A DNA stretch of 64,000 nt, from assembly GCA_963969345.1 (NCBI GenBank), contig OZ017769.1, forward strand, positions 434,001-498,000. The letters run 5' to 3'. The translations under genes were made by a program, and so were the position numbers. The stretch comes from Turbatrix aceti (lineage: Eukaryota; Nematoda; Chromadorea; Rhabditida; Panagrolaimidae). The notes below the pieces were generated by a model. It saw only the letters and a list, made by a program, of their open reading frames with translations, was not told where the DNA came from and did not search any database. Shown here one piece after another: positions 29,320 through 39,993 of the stretch (the first letter of the stretch is position 1; each line of letters begins with the position of its first letter).

Positions 29320-30205
29320 ATGCTCCATTACATCCGCAAGCTTGTTGGTAGTGGTAATCGTGGTCATAAAACTCCAAAATCTGAAGGAGGGTGCTCGAAG
29401 AGACGTTCTTCTGACTTGCACAGTTCGTACGACTCCGGCATCGACTCAGCCAACTCTCGCACGCCATCAGATCGGGTTTCGCTTGCTTCCCAGGAACTTC
29501 TGTCTACCGGTGACTTGACCCCCAAATTCCCGAGCCGGCCTCGTGCTGCCACCGTAAATTACGGTCACATTGGTTCGGTTGCCGCGTCGGGTCCGAAGAA
29601 GTCCACCAAAGTCCGTCGACAGCCGTCGCTCATCCAGCTTGCCGAGTTCGAGATTCTTTCCAACAGACTCTACGACGCCAACTCGAAGCTTCTCGAGGCG
29701 ACGCCTCTTATCCAAGAAGCCATCAGAAAATGCTCGGCAGCTATTTCTAAGCAAGAGCGGTTTATTCCGGCTGAAATCGACTACGACAGGCTTTGCCAGA
29801 ACGTCAGCGCTGAAATCAAGAAGGTGAGTATAGGGTGGGGGGTTTTTTAGGCCTAAAAATGTGGAATTGTGTTTTTCGGGTCGCAAAAGGATGCAGCCTG
29901 CTTTGTATAAATTTAGGCCAACTTTTTATACCGTTTTCCTACAACTTCGTTTGTTTTTGCGAAAACATTGACAGACTTGCCCAAAAATTCCCATAAGCGA
30001 TCAATTTTGCATTTGTCATCTTTTCCAGATCACAATCTGTCTCGAAGGCTTCGGCGACGATTTCATGCGTCGCCACGAGACCCTCTTCCTCCAAATCAAG
30101 TGTTCCATGCGCATGGCCGAATCCTACATCAACACTGCCCACGTTCTCGGTGAATGCCTCAAGTCGTTGATTGAAGCACAAACGATACCCAGTGACGCTG
30201 CTTGA
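29320..30205 (+). CDS. Unknown 226-residue protein with DSGIDS motif
   Basis: Two exons, 29320-29823 and 30029-30205, joined in phase 0. The N-terminus is basic, followed by a Ser-rich region holding SSYDSGIDSANSRTPSD; DSGIDS (residues 38-43) has the form DSGxxS of a beta-TrCP phosphodegron. The C-terminal half is probably all alpha-helical (LAEFEILSNRLYDANSKLLE, PAEIDYDRLCQNVSAEIKK, then MRMAESYINTAHVLGECLKS). No membrane segment. I do not recognise the family. The upstream exon ending at 29228 cannot be read in the same frame because a TGA interrupts it, so the ATG at 29320 is taken as the start; an acceptor (TTTTTTGCAG) is 26 bases upstream. A poly(A) signal follows at 30361. Confidence 0.75.
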
Positions 30206-30360
30206 GGCCTCAGTCAGTCGATCTCTTCCCCTCCCTTGGTATTAGACAAATATATTTTGGACACCCTATGCTTTTTTTTCCGGTACCGCTACTGCCAAAC
30301 TATTTTTACGGTTTAGAATTTTTTTTCTGATTTTGTCGGTGGTTTTTGCGGTTTCTGGAT

Positions 30361-30366
30361 AATAAA
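30361..30366 (+). terminator. Poly(A) signal of the 226-residue gene
   Basis: AATAAA, 155 bases after the stop codon at 30205, followed by a T- and G-rich stretch. Confidence 0.55.
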
Positions 30367-30871
30367 ATAAATTAGATGTCATAAATGTGTGTATTTGCAA
30401 CGAAGCCAATTAATTTCGAATGTCCGGCTCGGTCGATAACTCTGCTGTCAGCCCCCAGTTTTTACCAATTGCGTCTTTGGGCCACACCCCTCGCCAAAGC
30501 TCCAGGAGGAGGGACTTGGATCCATTTCTGTTCCCCATAATTCGGTAGCTGTTTACCGCAACACATTAATTAACACCAAACTTCGCCTCGTCTTCCGGCG
30601 AATAATATTTTTGTGCCCGAAAGAAGAGTTTTTTCTTCACGCACCAAATTCAGCTATATATGTTTTCTTTACCTGTTTGTTTCCTATCGATTGGGCAACA
30701 ATATTTACCAACCACCACCCTGCTTGTACCATTCTTTCGTGCATGCTGTTGCTGCGCGGCGTCTTTTCTTCCCTTTTCTTTTTTTTTGTCCACTCGACGC
30801 AGCATTTATAAATAACACCATTTCTGTTTCTTCTTTTCGTCGGCGATCAGCTGATTTTCCTTTCCAGGATA

Positions 30872-31081
30872 ATGTCACGCTACTCGGCCACGCATTGGCT
30901 GCTTTTGGTGGCTCTGCTCGCGGCTTTTGTTGTTGTGAGTTTCTCTTCCCTGATTGGCGCCCGCAACTCCAGGAAACTTCAGATGACCTCAGGCTTCCTC
31001 CTGCCCCCAAAGTTTCCGATAAACCTCTTCGCGACGACTGAGAAGCCAGAAAAAGACGAGATCAGCTTCGAGCCCATTTGA
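30872..31081 (+). CDS. Small secreted protein or peptide precursor
   Basis: ATG at 30872 follows a strong acceptor (TTTCCTTTCCAG) by 4 bases. The first 21 residues (MSRYSATHWLLLVALLAAFV) form a clear signal peptide. Read straight through, the gene gives 69 residues ending KPEKDEISFEPI. However, GTGAGT at 30935 and CTCCAG at 30967-30972 would define a 38-nt intron right after the signal peptide; splicing it changes frame and gives a 43-residue precursor whose mature part begins ETSDDLRLPPAPKVSD and ends at 31041. 38 nt is shorter than other introns here (48 nt or more), so I favour the unspliced form but cannot decide. No cysteines and no dibasic peptide repeats; function unknown. Confidence 0.45.
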   Translation: MSRYSATHWLLLVALLAAFVVVSFSSLIGARNSRKLQMTSGFLLPPKFPINLFATTEKPEKDEISFEPI

Positions 31082-31368
31082 CGCCCCGTTTCTTCTTTCT
31101 ACTCGACTACAGTTTATTACGGCGCTGTATAAAGCCAACACAGCTGCTGCTTACATGAGATACGAGGCCCTAAACCCGACAAATGGGAAGGGGGAAGAGA
31201 AAGAAAAGAAAATGGGAGATAGATAAGTGTTAGACAAATTTTAGAGAACTTAGAAGGATTCGCTTATTCAACGATGATTCGATTTTCGTCGGGTCAGGAG
31301 GGGTGTAGAAAGAGGTGGATCGACGCAGCTGTCTGTCGCGCACCATTTTCATACTTCCGAGTAGTAAA

Positions 31369-33395
31369 TTAAGGAGCGTTGATGATGCGGAGCGTGTTCG
31401 TGAATCCAGCACCCTGTTGCCAGCCGGTGACGATGACGATGAAGTCGCCGGAGTGGATAAAGCCACGATCCTTGCCGACCTTGAGGCCGAAGTCGATGCG
31501 GGCGTCAACGTCCTTGGGCCAGTCGGATTCGGGGGTGGTGGGGCTGTAGTGGAGCGGGAACACGCCGCGGTGAAGGTGGAGACGACGAGCAGTAGCTGCG
31601 TTGCGGGAGATCGCGATGATCGGTACTGGGGGACGGTAGCGCGAGCACAGCTCAGCCGAACGACCAGTAGTCGTTACCATGATGATGGCAGAGGCGTTAC
31701 ATGACACCGCAGCCGACGTAGCGGCGATAGCGATGGTGTTGGCCATGCCCGTGGGACGGGCAGTCGTGCGCAGAAGTTCCTCGAAGAACTTGGTGTGGTA
31801 GAACGCGGCTTCGGCCTCTTTGCAGATCTACAACCATCCCCCCGTTGACAAAAAACCAATTGGGTAAGAAAAACTCACGAAATGCATTATCTTCAGGGCC
31901 TCCACCGGGTAGTCGCCTTTGGCGGTTTCACCAGAAAGCATGACGCAGTCAGCGCCATCGAGGACGGCGTTGGCGACATCGCTGCCCTCAGCACGCGTCG
32001 GGCGGGGCTTGTGAACCATAGACTCGAGCATCTGAGTGGCGCAGATGACTGCCTTGCCGGCCTGGTTGCACTTGGCGATAAGGTACTTCTGGGCGAGGAA
32101 GACCTTTTCGGCGGGGATTTCGATACCGAGATCACCACGGGCAACCATGACGCCGTCAGCGGCTTGGATGATGGCATCGGCGTTTTCGAGGCCCTCCTGG
32201 TTTTCAATCTTGGCGATGATGCGGATGTTCTTGCCTTCCTCGCCGAGGATCGAGCGGATCGTGTGGATAGCGTCGGCGTTGCGGATGAACGACGCGAAGA
32301 TCATGTCGACGCCCTAGAAAACAAACATTTTAAGAAAATACATGCCACTTAAAAAAACTCACGTGTTCAACGCCAAATCGAAGATCCTTGATGTCCTTTT
32401 CCGAGACAGCCGGAAGATCGACGGCGGTACCAGGGAGGTTAACACCCTTTCGGCTACCCAGCATGCCACCGTTCTCGACGACGCAGGTAAGAGCGTCTGG
32501 GGTGATTTCGTCGACAACGAGCGAGATGAGACCGTCGTCGATGAAGACACGGGAACCCTTGGTGACGACCTTCGTGATGTTCTTGTAGTCGACGTAGAGG
32601 TTGACAGCGGTTCCGGAAGCCTCGAACTTGGGGTCAGTCGTCAGACGGATTGTCTTGTCCTTGACAAGTTCGACTTCGGCGGATCCACCCTGAATAAAAA
32701 CCACATAGTCTCAAAAAAGAAGCCCCCAAGCCAGAACTTACCCCAGTGAGAAGACCAGTACGGATTTCAGGGCCCTTGGTGTCGAGAGCGATGCCAATGC
32801 AGCGGTTGTCGCTGAAAGACTCAACGGCCGCGCGAATGTTGACGATGGTGCCGCCGTGGTATTCATGAGAGCCGTGAGAGAAGTTGAGACGCGCAATGTT
32901 CATGCCATTGGTGATCATCTTCTGCAGATTCTCAATGGAATTGCACGCAGGCCCGATGGTGCAGATGATGCCGGTCTTGCGGACGACGTGCGGCGGCTCG
33001 CGGATGTCGAGGCGGCAGAGGTGCTCCAGGTGGGTGTTCGCCGGGAGAACATCGACGCGTTGTTCTTGCCTAAAGACACAAAAATAAATGACTCTCGCCC
33101 AAGCAAAGGAAAATCCCCAGGAACAAACTTCTGGGCGAAGAAAGCCATCGAGCAGACATGGTTAACCTTACGACCCATTATTGCAACCCAAATCCAAGTC
33201 TAGCAAAGCTAAGCTGTGGCGGAAAAAGGGAGGAAGAGACTGTAATGATTCCATCGGGCACAGAAGCCCACATCCTTCATTCGGCCTTGTGATTAGTCAA
33301 ATTTCCCCGAAATTTCGTAAATGCACTTACACGTGATCGTAGCACGAATTTTCGACTTCCTTGAGGAATGCACATTCAGCATCTGTTGCCATCAT
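31369..33395 (-). CDS. pyk-1: Pyruvate kinase
   Basis: Glycolytic enzyme converting phosphoenolpyruvate and ADP to pyruvate and ATP in the cytosol. Exons, leftward: 33395-33331, 33069-32742, 32689-32363, 32313-31879 and 31827-31369, giving 537 residues, the usual length. Family blocks in order: [120 protein letters not shown] and [11 protein letters not shown], so the K-binding and catalytic residues look complete. An alternative first exon (33178-33129, starting MGRKVNHVC) ends in the same phase and could be spliced to the same acceptor. C. elegans has two pyruvate kinase genes; I cannot tell which this matches, so the symbol is provisional. Confidence 0.95.
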
Positions 33396-36300
33396 TTTTT
33401 TGCGTGTGTGATTGCGGACGACTGAGAGATAGTCTCTGTCGTACAATTTTACCCCTGACAAATAGAGAGGCCATTTTAGTTTAGAAAATAACACCGATAG
33501 GGTGGATTTCAACAATCGCGGTCCGATCCAGGCTGACATGCATGCCAGGATGAAGGAGATGGGGAGAACAAAGCAAAACAAATGCTTTGGAGGCGTCACA
33601 CGAGAGTTGAGGAGGGTAAAGCTCGCTAGACGGGAGCAAACAAAAAGTAAATAGCCACGAGCGAATCGGAAGAGGTGGAGGAGAGGTAAGCTGCTAATTT
33701 TTTGAAACACGACAGGCGCATGCTAACGAGTGACGTGAACCCCCGCTGTTGTCAAAAAAAGTTGATCCGGTAAGGGAAACAGATTCTAGGGGTACCTAAA
33801 ACCCAAAAAACCTACAAAAACGAATTGTTCAACAAAAAATAAAAAATTGGATTTTCGCCTGCAAAAAAAAACCTAAATTTTTAGGTATAAAATTTTCGCG
33901 ACCACCTCAAAAGGGATACAGCCTACCAAATAGATACGTATAAAATAAGTCGAATCCCTAAACCGTCAGTCAGACCGATCTGACGTGTCCTCAGCTGACT
34001 AAACTGTCATCGCTGGGAAACTGATCTAAGCACTGGGAGCTACGAGGCTATCGCATGCTACGTAAACCCCCCCCCCCCACTGCCCGTAATGTATCGTATG
34101 ACAAGCGTCATCCTACAAAGAATAAACGAACGATTGCGTTTTTTTCTAACTGCCCCGGTAACAAAAAATACAACACAAAAACTGCGTCCTCCTCCCCCAT
34201 TCCTGATTGTTTCTGTGATTCAAAGAAATCAGCACAAACTATTCATGTGATGGGCGTCCGTTAGTCAGGTCGACCGATTTAACAGCAAAGTAAAGAAAAA
34301 ACCGTTAAAATCCGTAAATCACCTCGTCGAGAGGGCAACCCCATTAACCAAAACATTTTGTTAAACTCAAGATGATTTTTTAAAAACGCGCTAACAACTT
34401 TCGCTCTTTCACTTGGCCTATAGTTTATACCTGACGTCAGTAGACGACCTCCACCTGGGTACTTGTAGCGTAGAGAAATAAAAAAAGGTGATTTAAGGTA
34501 CAAGGGCCGCAATAAAAAGGAAAAGAAAAGAAAAATAGGTAAAACAGACTTCCGAACTTGGGATACGATAATCTGGGATCGTTTTTGCAAGGAAAAGGCT
34601 GCAAATCGACAAGATTAATGCGAGAGATCAAGATACGGTCAAAAAACTATGAAAAACCGTGAAAAGCAGGAAAATCATCAAAAATAGAAACAGAGCAAGA
34701 AAAAAAACGGCAGATATTTCCGTTTGCCTACTTTTGATCGCCGAAAGTTCGAGAAGGATTTTTGCCGCAGCTTTTTTGAGGTTACGCGCGCGACTTTTTT
34801 CTCCTTTCTTTTTTATGCTTCCTAGTCCGCAATCAATGGTGATGCTTTTCTGACCCGTTGTCCACTTTCGCAAGGGAGGCTTGGTTTTCTCCTCCCTCTT
34901 ATTTCTCTTTTTGCTTTTCTTTCTCGTGTGCTATGTTTATGGGGTTTTGTTGCTTGCAGCTAACAACTATGAATGGCATGCGAGGGGGTGAGAGAGAGAC
35001 AGACAGAGAAAGAGTGCGAAAAAGTGGACAAATGTGGTTTCGTTGAACTCTGCCAACAATAACGGCGTATCAAACCAAACATGTTTTTTGTAACCTTGGG
35101 TAAATTACGATCGAAAAAAGTTCTAATTAGGCTGCACTATTTTTTGGCAAAAATAAAAATAAATAGGCCTGAAATCTGCAAACAAATGCGGTTTTTTGCA
35201 ATCATTGAGCATACATAGGTCAGCATACCAATCCCGCCCCTTCCGTCGGGCAGGTACGTTATCAAGTGTTGATAACGTGCACGCTTCACGCCCTACAGTC
35301 TGGGGATATCTAACGTTGTGCAATGCACGTGGACAGTAGCAGGGAGAGTAGAGGGGGCAAGAGCAGACACAGGGAAAGCAGGCTCACACTGGGAGAGCTG
35401 TCTGCACAATTCTCCACACTCGCATCTGCTATTTAAAGCCAATTGCGCATTGGGGTGACTCACACCGCCTTCCACGATCACGATCGTGAATGATCCTGGT
35501 ATTCCCCTCTACGGGGGCGTCTAGCAAGGTAGAGGGTGTGTGACGCAGAGGAGTGGCACGACCTTGTCCAATACGGGGTCGATGTGGTCAGGACGAGGAG
35601 GAAGGAAACGTCATTGTCTTTACGAGGAAAAAACTGTTTGATTTCGACACAGACGTTCGTTCTTCCTTCTCCCCTATTGCCATCTGTCTGTCTGGAGACC
35701 ATAGGAAAAAAGTAGTTAACTTTTCTGTCTGCCATCCGTCCGATCGGGGGATGACCCTACCCCTTCAAGGTTTGTTTTATTGGGAGGGAAAAAAGGGGGC
35801 AAAACGTGCAGGATGCAAAAAAATATGCCGATTTGAACAACCCATAAAATTTGAATTTTTTTAGTAGTTTGCAAGAAATTTGCAAGGGGATCTGACGTCA
35901 CCACAAGGGAGGATTGATTTCGTAAACAATTTCATGATCATGTTAGGAAAATTAACTAAAAAACGTTGAATTTGTAAATATTGATAGAGGAATTACGATT
36001 TTTTCCGGATGATTCACGTCGTTGAACGATGACTGGCAGGTTTTTGGCGGGGGTTCCGATTTCATTTTGATCCCGATGCCATTTTTTAATGGATATGAAT
36101 AAAAATATGCTTTGAATAGGGGTGCAGATCCCCGAGCAAATTGAAATGATGGATTATTCCTTATCAAAACAAACGAGCACACAACAGAACAAAAGAAAAG
36201 TTTAAGAACAAAGTGCACGATAATCTCTTTGATCCTGCGTATTGCATCCACCAATAAGCAGGGTCACCTACACTACATAGACCCCCTCCCATTCCCGATC

Positions 36301-36400
36301 AAATGCTATTCATGTGTCTCTGATGAGGCCATTAGGGCTTCACACCACCCCGTAGGATACATAGTGCTTCCCATCGCATGTTATCAGCGTGATTTCTACA
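33396..36400. other. Pyruvate kinase upstream region
   Basis: About 3 kb without recognisable coding exons. It contains a run of 12 C residues at 34067-34078, two full CRE palindromes TGACGTCA (34432-34439 and 35893-35900), and a perfect 10-bp palindrome with a 3-base spacer at 35256-35278. It probably carries the pyruvate kinase promoter. Confidence 0.4.
35256..35278. repeat. Perfect palindrome ACGTTATCAA/TTGATAACGT
   Basis: Two exact 10-base inverted halves with a GTG spacer. Each half contains TTATC/GATAA, the core bound by GATA factors, so it could be a paired GATA site. It is about 1.9 kb upstream of pyruvate kinase. Confidence 0.55.
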
Positions 36401-36404
36401 AACT

Positions 36405-37255
36405 ACAACGCCACAGCATTCACTTTCCCCTTATTTTGCGACAATCGAAAAAAAAATGAGCGCGTTCATTCGCACTTATAGTGTTGACTTTGGCAGCTTC
36501 GCGCAATGGCATTTTTGAATTCTTAGAGACGGCATCTAGGGAAATGAATAAGACATGTCCTGAACTTCCAAACAAGCCCTCGATGACCTAAAAATGTTCA
36601 GTTTTGCCATAGTTGCAGCCTTTTCAAGTAAAAAATTTGAGCCGTCGATTGCAGCCGTGTAAGGCTAAAACTGAACAATCGGGTCAACAGAAAGTTCCAT
36701 CAGGTTGGTGTCAGTCGATATAGCCAAGGGCCGTTTGCTGAACATCGAATAGGACCGAGATTCCTCACAAAAACTGTTTTACCCTATAAAAATGCGCACG
36801 CATTCGCACAAATTATCAAAAACACGCACTCCTAAAAAGAAAGTTCTCCAATTTTGCATGAGCACAAAAAGCAAACAGATCGTTTTTATAGGGTAAAACA
36901 GTTTTTGTGAGGAATCTCGGTCCTCTTCGATGTTCAGCAAACGGCCCTTGGCTATATCGACTGACACCAACCTGATGGAACTTTCTGTTGACCAGATTGT
37001 TTAGTTATTGCCGCAATCGACGATTTAAAATCGAAAGTGGAAATCACCGTAGCTGTGCCAAAAATCAACGTTTTCGTGCCGTTGGTGGCTTGTTTGAAAG
37101 TTCAGGACTTGCTCTAGTCATTATAGCAGATGCCGTCACTAACAATTTAAAAATGCCAATGCGCGAAGCTGCCAAAGTCAACACTATATGCGCGAATGAA
37201 TGCATTTTCACGCTCGATTGACGCGAAAGTGAATGCTGTGCAACGCTACGATTTT
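36405..37255. mobile_element. Foldback (long inverted repeat) element
   Basis: The inner arms 36683-36792 and 36884-36994 are reverse complements over about 110 bp with one clear mismatch, around a loop of about 90 bp. Pairing continues outwards at lower identity: CAGCATTCACTTTC near 36413 faces its complement near 37228, and TAGTGTTGACTTTGGCAGC near 36479 faces its complement near 37170. The whole forms an imperfect hairpin of about 850 bp with no transposase frame, as in foldback elements or large MITEs. I could not define target-site duplications. The stronger match of the inner arms suggests local gene conversion or a recent inner duplication. Confidence 0.8.
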
Positions 37256-37278
37256 TTTTATGATTGTCGAGGCCGAAA

Positions 37279-37695
37279 TTAAATATATTCCAATGCATGC
37301 GCATACGTTGCGTTACGTGACGTGTACAACAACGTCGTAAAAAAACCTTTTTGAGGTCGGAAGCATCGTCTCCTGTGCATTCTATGTGATTTTATTGTTC
37401 CCCCGCCTTGGGCAAACACAAAATTATTTTTTCGCTGTAGTTCTCGAGAAATGAATAGAACTCTCTCATGCACTGCACTGGTTTTGCACAGACACAGCGC
37501 ATTATTATCTGACTCCAACAAAATGCAAACCGGCAAAAGGTCTAATTTGTACCCACTTACGGGTACAACAATGAGGGATGACGGTGGACTCAGGTGTCTG
37601 GCGCCGGTCGCGGGCCTTTTTATGTGCTTTCTTATTCTTAGACACTCGTTTGTGTCATCAAAGCGCCTTACACACGCTTCGATGAGTCGAGTCAT
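37279..37695 (-). CDS. Possible 138-residue orphan protein
   Basis: Unbroken frame from an ATG at 37695 to a TAA at 37279, beside the foldback element. It contains ACVRRFDDTNECLRIRKHIK, a hydrophobic LDLLPVCILLESDNNALCLC stretch and a basic SHRMHRRRCFRP segment. It has no recognised family, no clear trans-splice acceptor, and an internal CCC/GTAAGT that could be a donor. A chance frame or a decayed transposon fragment is equally likely. Confidence 0.22.
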   Translation of the reverse strand: MTRLIEACVRRFDDTNECLRIRKHIKRPATGARHLSPPSSLIVVPVSGYKLDLLPVCILLESDNNALCLCKTSAVHERVLFISRELQRKNNFVFAQGGGTIKSHRMHRRRCFRPQKGFFTTLLYTSRNATYAHALEYI

Positions 37696-38155
37696 TTCTG
37701 GGTAAAAAGGCGCCAGTGTAAAATTTACAACTACTACTTGGTGATGCGTTTTTTCTTTTTTTTATAGAAAAAGCTGTGAAGACATTTCGACCTCTTCCCA
37801 CTCTTCGAAGAGACAAGCAGCCTAACTCAAGGAAGTGTGCATCTTGCATGTTTTTAATCGATAGAAATGTGTAAAGGAGCGGGCACTAGATGCCGTGTGG
37901 GACAACAGAAAGACAGAACCCGATGGAAAAAAGAACATTGCTTAGCTGACTTGGATTTATTTAGAGTCGTACATGTATGGTATGCTCAATAAGTTAGACT
38001 GCGCAGTGCAGGTCTATTTTTGACCGGGCGTTGAAAAACAGTTTTTTGAACCAACTTAGGTGGGTTCCAAATACCATTTTTTTAACGTTTGTCAAAAATG
38101 GAACCTGCGCTGCTAATTCGGGGAACCCATGCCCAAAAATTTCAAAAGGTAAAAC

Positions 38156-39219
38156 CTACTTGAAATACATGTTGTCACGTTCTTCTTCAATTGTCATTCG
38201 ACGAACCAGACGTCCACGTCTGATAATTTCAACGGGTGGTGAAAGTGGCACAACCTGGTCAGAAGACTCGTCTTCTGCGGCGTTCTGAAATAAAAAAAAG
38301 TTTAACAAACAAACTCAAAACAATTTGATAAAAGAGGGAGAAGGCCGCAGCCAGCTTTCACGTCGCCTAGCTAAGTCGTTTGACGGCAAAAAACGAGGAG
38401 GGACGCCGGCACGGCAGAAAAGCTAGGGTTTCCCTTTGCCATGTTCGTCCGTATTTCTCGCCTACATGGCAACCGCAGTCAGCGCATGCCGTGGAAGCGG
38501 CGGGGAGTCTTTTTTTGCTTATAAAGAACGAGAGTTCGTTACGACTCAGTAAACCAGGCGAGGCGGCTTACGGGGACCAGATGGCCACATCGACAGCATC
38601 TAACATCTGCAGCCCACCGTTTGGGACACGTAGTGCACCAACAGGACGTAAGAACATCTTGTTGGTGTTCCCCACGGTGGCTGATTCACATTTAACAATT
38701 TCGTTATTCATTGAATATTCAAAGCTAGGCCAACCTACCGGTTGCTCGTTGGTATCAGCGACCTGGGCGCCGGCATTGTCCTGGTCGTGATGACCATGGT
38801 GGCCATCTTCATGGCCATGGTGGTGGATGGCATCCGTGACTTTCTTGAGGATCTAGAAATAATAGGGTTTAAAAAGTTTGTAAAAGGGTTCGAATTGATT
38901 GAAAACTTTTTTAGTCTTCTACAAAAATCATCCACGTCATTCTGGTCTCACCAATGACCAACTTTTTTTTGGGTGGGGATCAGTCAGCTATCACTAGTTT
39001 CGCTCGACGCCCCGGACCTATTTTTTTCTATTGTGTTCCTGCAGACAGATTTTTTTCTCCTAGCGCATGTGAACGACGGGTGATTGATGTCCTTTCGTTT
39101 TCCAAAAAAATTGATTTAAATTTTTTAAAGATTTGCAGAACAAAAAATAAGGATTTTATAGCTTCCCTATATTGGTAGCAAAAAATCCTAAATAACAATA
39201 CCTTTCCAATGCGAGCCAT
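38156..39219 (-). CDS. Small histidine-rich protein
   Basis: Three exons, leftward: 39219-39202 (MARIGK), 38852-38739 and 38284-38156, all in phase 0, for 86 residues. The middle exon carries HHHGHEDGHHGHHD, a likely Zn, Cu or Ni-binding or pH-sensing stretch; the last exon reads SPPVEIIRRGRLVRRMTIEE and ends NMYFK. The protein is polar, without membrane segment or signal peptide, and is probably largely disordered apart from a short amphipathic helix ILKKVTDAI. A second first exon (39993-39890) encodes only MSG before a GTGAGT donor and joins the same middle exon in frame. I do not recognise the family. Confidence 0.75.
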
Positions 39220-39889
39220 TATTAATAGGTAATTAACTCAGAAACAATATTTTCTTCACGACAGTTGTGCAAGTAAATACCTCACAGTTAACAACCTGTA
39301 GTACAATGTAGCTCCAGCCCCCTCCTAAAAAAATTTAATTGCGATAGCCTTTATCACAATCACGCTAGTTATGATCGTTAAAAACGGACGTTGGACACTG
39401 GACGATGCAATCAACTACAACTCCACCGGGATGAACCTGTGGAACTTCGGGAACTGTTGAATTGCACATCCGGTTGTAAAGATGTCCCAGGGGGTAGTAA
39501 GCTATTTTTTAATTGACGCTTGATCTTGTATTGTTTTTTTTCCTATCGCTGTTGGTACACTACACTGCACCGAACGCGAACGTAGTTAACGTAAACATGT
39601 TTTCAGTCAATCGCAAGCAGAATCAGTCAATCGTTTAATTCGGTCAAAAAAAAGGGGGACTTTACACTTTTTTTGTAAAAAAATGGTGCACGATAAAAAT
39701 GCTAAAACATGTAAAAAAACACCTGGATGAAAGAGGACTGCATAATTGGTGTCTTTGTTTTTGGTTTCAGTACGAAAAATAGGACAATTTTTAGAAGTTA
39801 AAACTTTTCACTATAATTTTTGTAACCAAAATATTTTTTCGTGTAACGAATTTCTTTTCGCATAATTTTTCTATTTGTAAAAAACTCAC

Positions 39890-39993
39890 TCCGCTCATGA
39901 TTTTGTTAGATAATCAATCAATGGATACCCAACTTGTAGCTTGGCTAAAATTGCACTTTTTTGTTGCCGTTTGAGGACGAGCTCGAGGTTCTC
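39890..39993 (-). other. Alternative first exon of the histidine-rich gene
   Basis: A stretch bounded by a TTTTTTAG acceptor (before 39993) and a GTGAGT donor (after 39890), with one ATG at 39898 followed by two codons (MSG). Spliced to 38852 it keeps the reading frame. The acceptor implies either trans-splicing or a further untranslated exon upstream. Confidence 0.5.

Noticed and set aside
33327..33710. 127-codon frame covering pyruvate kinase exon 1
   Set aside because: Only its last 22 codons fit the spliced gene; the part upstream of the ATG at 33395 is low-complexity.
34067..34078. Run of 12 C residues
   Set aside because: May form an i-motif or G-quadruplex but is just as easily a simple homopolymer or an assembly artefact.
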